From Flammeovirgaceae bacterium (lineage in GTDB: Bacteria > Bacteroidota > Bacteroidia > Cytophagales > Cyclobacteriaceae): 64,000 bases of DNA. Below are positions 62,373-64,000 of this stretch, one piece after another; position 1 is the first letter of the stretch, and each line of letters starts with the position of its first letter. The DNA is taken from positions 124,001-188,000 of the forward strand of contig JAJTEH010000003.1 in NCBI GenBank assembly GCA_021298355.1, given 5' to 3'. The notes beneath the pieces were generated by a model. The model was not told where the DNA came from. It saw only the letters and a list, made by a program, of their open reading frames with translations, and did no database searches. A program made the position numbers and the translations under genes.

Positions 62373-62426
62373 GGATTTTTAATTTGAAGCGAAACTAGTT
62401 TATTTCAAATTCTAATTCAAATACAG

Positions 62427-63077
62427 ATGATAAAAGTAGCAGGTATTCGTAAAACGTACGGTAACATACATGTTTTAAAAGGAGTTGATTTGTACGTGCA
62501 ACCTGCTGAGGTTGTGGCTATTGTGGGTGCATCAGGCGCAGGAAAAAGTACATTGCTGCATATTATGGGTTTATTGGATAAACCCGATGCCGGTACACTG
62601 GCTATTGCTGGAGTGGAAGTAAACTGGACTAACCAGTTGGCTTTGGCCGAAATCAGAAATAAAAAAATCGGATTTGTTTTTCAGTTTCATAATCTGCTAC
62701 CCGAGTTTACCGCTCTTGAAAACGTAATAATGCCCGGTTTAATTGCTGGCCGCAACGTTGGAGAATTAAAGAATGAAGGCAAGATGCTTTTAGAGAAACT
62801 TGGCCTAAGTGGAAGAGAAAACCATAAACCTTCGGAGCTTTCAGGTGGTGAACAACAGAGAACCGCAGTTGCCAGAGCTTTAATCAACAAGCCATTGTTG
62901 TTATTAGCCGATGAACCTAGTGGAAATCTTGATTCCAAGAATGCGAAAGAGTTACACGATTTGTTTTTTCAACTCAGGAAAGAATTTAACCAAACCCTTG
63001 TGATAGTAACGCACAATTCTGAATTAGCAGCTATGGCCGACAGAAAAGTGCAGATGGCAGATGGCCTTATTTCGTGA
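62427..63077 (+). CDS. lolD: ABC transporter ATP-binding protein, LolD-like
   Basis: 216 residues. Walker A GASGAGKST, Q-loop FVFQFHNLLPEFTALENVIMPGL (the LolD/MacB-type Q-loop), signature ELSGGEQQRTAVARAL, Walker B LLLLADEPSGNLD and H-loop VIVTHNSELA. In Gram-negatives LolD energises extraction of outer-membrane lipoproteins from the inner membrane. No permease gene adjoins it here, so the name rests on sequence pattern. It converges with a small lipoprotein gene with one base between stops. Confidence 0.87.
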   Translation: MIKVAGIRKTYGNIHVLKGVDLYVQPAEVVAIVGASGAGKSTLLHIMGLLDKPDAGTLAIAGVEVNWTNQLALAEIRNKKIGFVFQFHNLLPEFTALENVIMPGLIAGRNVGELKNEGKMLLEKLGLSGRENHKPSELSGGEQQRTAVARALINKPLLLLADEPSGNLDSKNAKELHDLFFQLRKEFNQTLVIVTHNSELAAMADRKVQMADGLIS

Positions 63078-63078
63078 T

Positions 63079-63234
63079 TTATATTCTGTGTTTCTTAGCG
63101 AATTTATCTTGTGCTTTTACACCGTGTTTTGTGTGTTGATTGGTGTGCCCATAGCTATGGCATTTGAAAGTTTCTAAACTGCAAGACGAAAGTGTAACAA
63201 GAACTAAGAGCGCTAACACAATAACTTTTTTCAT
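63079..63234 (-). CDS. Small lipoprotein, 51 residues
   Basis: A short frame starting at the ATG at 63232-63234 reads MKKVIVLALLVLVTLSSCSL with a textbook lipobox LSSC (Cys at residue 18), then ETFKCHSYGHTNQHTKHGVK and a basic end KFAKKHRI before TAA. After cleavage a 34-residue, His- and Lys-rich lipopeptide with one further Cys would remain, a possible metal ligand set. No family is recognised. It converges with lolD, one base between stop codons. No strong Shine-Dalgarno sequence, as is usual in this phylum. Confidence 0.7.
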   Translation of the reverse strand: MKKVIVLALLVLVTLSSCSLETFKCHSYGHTNQHTKHGVKAQDKFAKKHRI

Positions 63235-63644
63235 GGCTTGTTTGATTTTGTTGATACAAAGTAACTACTAGCCAAAAGCTTAAATTATTCGATGGATGTA
63301 GCGATAACAGGTGTGTAAGGATAATTGTCTTAAACCTTAATTTCTTTTTTAAACAGCTATTTCGCATTAAAAAAAGACAGAAAATTACTTTCGATTTATC
63401 TGTAGATGGTTAGTTAATTTATTTCAGAATTACTTGAATGATATTCAGTATACTAGTATGTAATTCAATATGTTATAAAATAAATAAAGGTTTATGGTCG
63501 TGGGATTTACTTTAAAATAGTTAGCATTTCTGCTAAAATCTTACAAGTAGTTTAAAATGTGATTTTAGCACGATAAAAAACAGATTAAGGAGTTTTTTGG
63601 TAGAAATCAGCGATAAAATGCTTTTACCTAAGTTAGTTTACCGA
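63235..63644. other. Intergenic region without recognised gene
   Basis: About 410 AT-rich bases. I find no RNA gene and no supported reading frame. It probably holds the promoter of the small lipoprotein gene on the minus strand. One notable structure is a perfect 10-bp inverted repeat with a 20-base spacer (63531-63570), entered separately. Confidence 0.6.
63531..63570. repeat. Inverted repeat in the lolD-mtaB interval
   Basis: TGCTAAAATC (63531-63540) and GATTTTAGCA (63561-63570) are perfect inverted arms with a 20-base spacer. No T run follows directly on either strand, so it is not a standard terminator; the spacing of 30 bases centre to centre, nearly three helical turns, is compatible with a dimeric protein site. 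Confidence 0.5.
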
Positions 63645-64000
63645 CTAATGATGTATTAAAACTTCGCTTTCGGTTTCTTCTACCTCAACAAGTCCTTTTT
63701 CATTTATGGAACTCAGTTTTACTTTTTTCAATTCGTTAATCAACAAAGGGTCGTATTGAGCAACCACTCTGATATAATTTTGAGTAAAACCATGCATTAA
63801 TCCATTTTCCACATCGTTCTCGAACAATACGGTAGCTGTTTGGCCAAGATTTTCTTCGTAAAATTTACGTCTCTTTTTGTCGGATAAAATATGGAGCATC
63901 TTAGATCGTTCTGCTCTTTTTTTTGCCGGTACGGTACCGTTCATATCTGCAGCTGCTGTATTATCTCGTTCCGAATAAGTAAAAACATGTAAGTAAGAAA
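63645..64000 (-). CDS. mtaB: tRNA threonylcarbamoyladenosine methylthiotransferase MtaB (5' part outside window)
   Basis: C-terminal 118 residues of a radical-SAM methylthiotransferase that converts t6A37 to ms2t6A in tRNA. The frame is open to the right edge. It begins SYLHVFTYSERDNTAAAD, the MtaB form of the motif after the radical-SAM core (RimO and MiaB differ here), continues MNGTVPAKKRAERSKML and ends in a TRAM domain (LGQTATVLFENDVENGLMHG ... NYIRVVAQYD). The stop codon is at 63645-63647. The catalytic CxxxCxxC cluster would lie outside the window. Confidence 0.85.
   Translation of the reverse strand, partial: SYLHVFTYSERDNTAAADMNGTVPAKKRAERSKMLHILSDKKRRKFYEENLGQTATVLFENDVENGLMHGFTQNYIRVVAQYDPLLINELKKVKLSSINEKGLVEVEETESEVLIHH

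Overview
The window looks like chromosome of a Bacteroidota bacterium, most likely of the Cytophagia type. Signs of this are a giant secreted protein ending in a type IX secretion (T9SS) sorting domain, the Bacteroidota exosortase XrtF with its membrane partner and a short CTERM-like protein, a lipidated TamA homologue (TamL type), a UpxY-like NusG paralogue heading a polysaccharide locus, Bat-type VWA/TPR genes, and tRNAs without an encoded CCA. The lineage is inferred from gene families only; no rRNA gene is present.

Left housekeeping part (1-10.7 kb). A suf operon for Fe-S cluster assembly runs on the minus strand as sufB, a four-helix-bundle gene, sufC, sufD, sufS (cut by the left edge). 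Upstream is an Lrp/AsnC regulator. Then comes an odd tRNA-Leu-like RNA with an 84-nt variable region and its own terminator (5838-6026), followed by fadD, a TolB-like beta-propeller protein and a TerB-like protein. A minus-strand tRNA cluster (Ser-GCT, Arg-TCT, Pro-TGG) follows. The 3' end and terminator of tRNA-Pro are repeated three times and bracket two 361-bp tandem units, each holding a small GIY-YIG nuclease gene and a double-hairpin block.

Envelope part (10.7-16 kb). A small membrane protein and a penicillin-acylase-family enzyme lie on the minus strand. Diverging from them are kdsC and kdsA (Kdo synthesis), a NusG-like antiterminator, an intrinsic terminator, and a winged-helix protein with a degenerate nucleotidyltransferase-like domain.

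Glycan locus (16.3-49.5 kb, all plus strand, mostly overlapping genes). It holds an export channel and tyrosine kinase (Wza/Wzc), a pseudaminic-acid-like nonulosonate set (PseB, PseC, aldo/keto reductase, SDR, SpsF/PseF-like cytidylyltransferase, double GNAT, PseI; no recognisable PseG), a PhyH oxygenase, a candidate nonulosonate transferase, a Wzx flippase, several glycosyltransferases, an FkbM methyltransferase, a Wzy-like polymerase, a NodB deacetylase and a PglC/PglD/PglE/PglF set for a UDP-diacetylbacillosamine-type start sugar. Embedded in it are exosortase XrtF, its associated protein, a 2126-residue repeat protein with a T9SS tail and a 62-residue CTERM-like protein. Together these suggest a lipid-linked surface glycan carrying nonulosonic acid, made beside a protein-sorting system and a large secreted protein.

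Right housekeeping part (49.5-64 kb). TamL and a SpoU/TrmH methyltransferase diverge. A minus-strand operon holds a MORN-repeat protein, purC, a STAS protein, RNase Z and a YhhQ-type transporter. A thiolase, Bat-type genes, an outer-membrane barrel protein and sucC follow on the minus strand, then lolD, a 51-residue lipoprotein gene and the 3' part of mtaB cut by the right edge.
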